Shown here: positions 5,149 through 7,139 of the stretch, in pieces
Layout of the letters: every line of letters begins with the position of its first letter
Numbering within the stretch: position 1 is the first letter of the stretch
Source of the DNA: UBA5603 sp964501315
GTDB lineage: Bacteria > Bacillota_I > Bacilli_A > Izemoplasmatales > Hujiaoplasmataceae
DNA: 7,139 nucleotides
Reading direction: 5' to 3'
NCBI GenBank assembly: GCA_964501315.1
Contig: CAZCSO010000043.1
Location: 1 to 7,139, forward strand
Program-made: the position numbers and the translations under genes
Notes under the pieces: generated by a model
Database searches by the model: none
Told to the model about the DNA's origin: nothing
Seen by the model: the letters and a program-made list of their open reading frames with translations, nothing else

Positions 5149-6185
5149 AGTTTCCTCCCATTAAATCGTTGTAACGGACTTTTTTCAAAATCAACCACTT
5201 TGCCCAAGGCTTTGATAATGGCTTGTTCGTTTTCAACCAAGTAGTCGTTATCGGTATCAAAAACAATATCTTCAACCTCATCGGGGCGAATGCGGAAATG
5301 GCCATATACAGCGCCTTTAATCTGACCGTGATGGAGCAAGTAATACATCGGTTCTATTGTGGTTTTCGGGAAACGGCGTTTCAATTCCTTGTGAAGACTT
5401 CGACTATAAAAATCATTTCGGTTCAAAAAGAAAAAGCCTTCAGTATCGGTCGATTCTTCTAAATCGGCTGGAAGCCGATAACCAACAACTCCACCGATGG
5501 TTTCTTCGATGAGTTGATGGGATTTAGTTAATGCATTGAGCGCAGATTGAATGTCCTTTTGTTTCAGTTGGTAACAACTCATCGCTTCATCAACCGTAAA
5601 CCAAACCATGAGATAAGCAAATCGTTTCAGAACGTCTTGAATCGATCCTTGAACATCAATAGCATCTATGTTAATCTCAGGAAATTCCCGTTCAAAATGG
5701 TAAAATCCCCGGTCCCAATCGCTGGAGCGCTGATCTTCAAACACTAAAAATGCTTTTTGCAATGTTTGGAGTGCCGGTGAAATGTCTTTGACGTAAAGTG
5801 ATAGACTCTCCTTCATGCCCCGGACGTTGATGGGGCCTTCGTGTTCAATTAGGTCTAAAACCCGAACCATCGTCGGATTCATTTTTGCAATTGGTTTTCG
5901 GTAGAGTGACGCAAACAAACCGAGTTCATCCAAAAACACGTAGGCAACCGAACCATTTTGAAATCGCGCTTTGACGATTTGCCGGCGTGATCGCAATAAA
6001 TCATTGTATCGAAAATCAGAAAAATCCGCCCGATGCTGAATCACGGGCGGATGTCCTGGCATGGTCCAATAAAGTGGCATAACCGGGCTCATCAAACGGA
6101 ACAACGTTTGATACTCATCCCGATCCAACCGATTAGAAAATCCTTGGCGAATCATCCGTAATCGGTATATGGTTTCTAAGGTCAT
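5145..6185 (-). CDS. Winged-helix DNA-binding protein, AlkZ/YcaQ-like (HTH_42 type)
   Basis: A 346-residue soluble protein without signal peptide or membrane segments. The overall pattern resembles the HTH_42 group that includes the DNA glycosylases AlkZ and YcaQ/AlkX and their less-studied relatives: an RQGF helix near the N-terminus (13-16), a basic RSRRQIVKARF segment (65-75), a first winged-helix region (about 103-152, ending FLVFEDQ), a second one (about 183-238, ending YRLP), and a C-terminal sheet region (about 277-310). AlkZ proteins excise crosslinked bases with a QxQ (or QxD) motif in the N-terminal part; I see no such motif there, so activity may differ or be lost. Start at 6185: AAAGGA lies 5 nt upstream, and the kinase gene stops 2 nt before it. 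An upstream open frame to 6353 only reads back through the kinase. It ends TGA, overlapping the next gene by 4 nt. The gene call is firm; the family placement is from memory of sequence pattern. Confidence 0.85.
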   Translation of the reverse strand: MTLETIYRLRMIRQGFSNRLDRDEYQTLFRLMSPVMPLYWTMPGHPPVIQHRADFSDFRYNDLLRSRRQIVKARFQNGSVAYVFLDELGLFASLYRKPIAKMNPTMVRVLDLIEHEGPINVRGMKESLSLYVKDISPALQTLQKAFLVFEDQRSSDWDRGFYHFEREFPEINIDAIDVQGSIQDVLKRFAYLMVWFTVDEAMSCYQLKQKDIQSALNALTKSHQLIEETIGGVVGYRLPADLEESTDTEGFFFLNRNDFYSRSLHKELKRRFPKTTIEPMYYLLHHGQIKGAVYGHFRIRPDEVEDIVFDTDNDYLVENEQAIIKALGKVVDFEKSPLQRFNGRKL

Positions 6186-6187
6186 GG

Positions 6188-7096
6188 TTATCCTTTCGCC
6201 CAATCGGGTTTTTCTTTTCGGAAGTAATCGTATTCGTGATAGAGCTCTTCTTTTCTGGCTTTCATGAAGTTGACTTCGCTTTCTCCGTACGGTTCTGCCC
6301 ATAGGACGGAATACATGGCCGTGTAAGCCAAGTACACTTTTACCTTCTTCCAAAATATTTTTGGAATTCCGTCTTGGTAATAACCGTTTAACGTTCCTCT
6401 GGTAAAGGGAATGGATGCGGTTCTAGAGAAGGTCAAGACACTAGTGAATTCCTTAACGGCATCCTCATAATCAAAACGATTGAAGTCGATGATGCCCAAT
6501 TGTTGGTTATCATCGATAATCATATTGCCAATATGATAGTCTCCGTGGTTCAACCGAACATTCATGTCTTTCAAACAATCAATGTTGGTTCGAACATACG
6601 CAAGTGGAACCTTGTCTTCCTCTGACATAAATTGAGACGCTTCGTACGCTTGAAGTCGCGTCAGTATTTTCTCTTTCATTTTAATGAAATCAGCCTCTTG
6701 ATAGAGGTTATGCGTCAAATGATGAATGGAATAGAGTGTCTTCCCCGCTTGATATCCCAAACGGTATTGTGTGGCAGGAGGCAACGTGGGAATAACATGG
6801 ATGGCATCTTCGCCTTCAACGTAGGTCAATACCATGATAATCATGTTATCAATCATTTGTAGTTCGATGAACTTCGGTGTATTGATGTTAAGCGTCCCGA
6901 CAAGTTCGATAACGCTGATTTCTTTGGCTTTCCGTTTTAAAAACGAACTGTCCGATACCCGTAACAAATACTTACCCTTTTGGGTAGTGACAACGTATTT
7001 TGCATCTTCGCTCCATCCCCGTTCAATTTTTTCTAATCTTAGAATAGGAATCAAGTCTGCAAATCGATTGAGATCCTGAATGGTTAAGTCACGCAT
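6188..7096 (-). CDS. APH-fold phosphotransferase (aminoglycoside/choline kinase-like), substrate unknown
   Basis: A 302-residue kinase-like protein of the APH (aminoglycoside phosphotransferase / choline kinase) superfamily, of usual length. The N-lobe runs to about residue 90, with a nucleotide-binding strand around KGKYLLRVS (40-48) and hinge TYVEGEDA (91-98). The catalytic loop is LNHGDYHIGN (182-191), with Asp186 the likely base and Asn191 a magnesium ligand. The second metal Asp is Asp204 in GIIDFNRFDYED (201-212). All core residues are present, so it is probably active. Chromosomal members of this fold phosphorylate many small molecules, so antibiotic resistance should not be assumed. 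The start at 7096 is chosen because AAGGAGG lies 7 nt upstream; an in-frame ATG at 7117 precedes that site. It is the first gene of a three-gene operon with the winged-helix and Pr6Pr genes, with gaps of 2 nt and a 4-nt overlap. Confidence 0.9.
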   Translation of the reverse strand: MRDLTIQDLNRFADLIPILRLEKIERGWSEDAKYVVTTQKGKYLLRVSDSSFLKRKAKEISVIELVGTLNINTPKFIELQMIDNMIIMVLTYVEGEDAIHVIPTLPPATQYRLGYQAGKTLYSIHHLTHNLYQEADFIKMKEKILTRLQAYEASQFMSEEDKVPLAYVRTNIDCLKDMNVRLNHGDYHIGNMIIDDNQQLGIIDFNRFDYEDAVKEFTSVLTFSRTASIPFTRGTLNGYYQDGIPKIFWKKVKVYLAYTAMYSVLWAEPYGESEVNFMKARKEELYHEYDYFRKEKPDWAKG

Positions 7097-7115
7097 GGTA
7101 ATTCCTCCTTCACTC

Positions 7116-7121
7116 ATTATA
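7116..7121 (-). promoter_or_regulatory. Possible -10 element of the kinase operon
   Basis: TATAAT occurs on the minus strand at 7121-7116, and a second copy lies at 7132-7127. Either could be the -10 box of the kinase / winged-helix / Pr6Pr operon. The matching -35 region would be at or beyond the window edge (about 7139 or further), so it cannot be examined. The distance to the ribosome binding site (about 7-18 nt) is short but workable. Confidence 0.4.
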
Positions 7122-7139
7122 GTTTTATTATAACATTCT

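Noticed and set aside
6186..6353. N-terminal extension of the winged-helix protein, rich in Arg and Lys
   Set aside because: The stretch is the kinase C-terminal coding region read in another frame; a proper ribosome binding site and start lie at 6185.
6188..7096. Aminoglycoside resistance gene
   Set aside because: Only the general APH fold and catalytic residues are visible; no mobile element or resistance cassette surrounds it, and the chromosomal operon context argues for a housekeeping or specialised kinase.

Overview
The window is an AT-rich stretch of bacterial chromosome. The compact tandem genes, strong AAGGAGG-type ribosome binding sites, TTGACA/TATAAT-like promoters and short U-tailed terminators suggest a low-GC Gram-positive (Bacillota or a relative such as the Acholeplasma/Izemoplasma side). 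TGA is used as a stop (lrgA and the winged-helix gene) and tryptophan is TGG, so this is the standard bacterial code and not the Mycoplasma one. I cannot name a genus. A run of exactly 100 Ns inside the first protein gene shows that this is a draft or metagenome scaffold.

Left end (1-470): two tRNA-Leu genes in tandem on the minus strand, anticodons CAG (first transcribed) and GAG, both with encoded CCA. They are followed by a divergent intergenic region holding a minus-strand promoter for the tRNAs and a strong plus-strand promoter for the polyamine genes. Positions 1-50 hold nothing I can identify.

Plus-strand operon (480-2568): a PLP-dependent Orn/Lys/Arg decarboxylase, most likely arginine decarboxylase (speA), overlapping agmatinase (speB) by 11 nt. 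Together they would convert arginine to agmatine and then to putrescine plus urea. The decarboxylase is interrupted by the assembly gap. A hairpin terminator closes the operon and lies between it and the convergent minus-strand genes.

Minus-strand genes (2583-7096), in transcription order: an APH-fold small-molecule kinase, a winged-helix protein resembling AlkZ/YcaQ, and a Pr6Pr (AIG1/FAR-17a-like) membrane protein form one tightly packed operon ending in a terminator at 4463-4489. Next, lrgA-lrgB form a second, overlapping two-gene operon with its own terminator at 3304-3327. Last comes a stand-alone DUF1361 membrane protein with a possible promoter of its own. Four of the five families encoded by the membrane and winged-helix genes have poorly defined biochemical roles.

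I see no mobile element, CRISPR array, toxin-antitoxin pair or phage gene. The most interesting points are the kinase / winged-helix / Pr6Pr operon, the conserved Thr/His pair in the Pr6Pr protein, the 17-bp perfect palindrome in the speA leader, and the mis-sized assembly gap. I do not see convincing evidence for a wholly new system.
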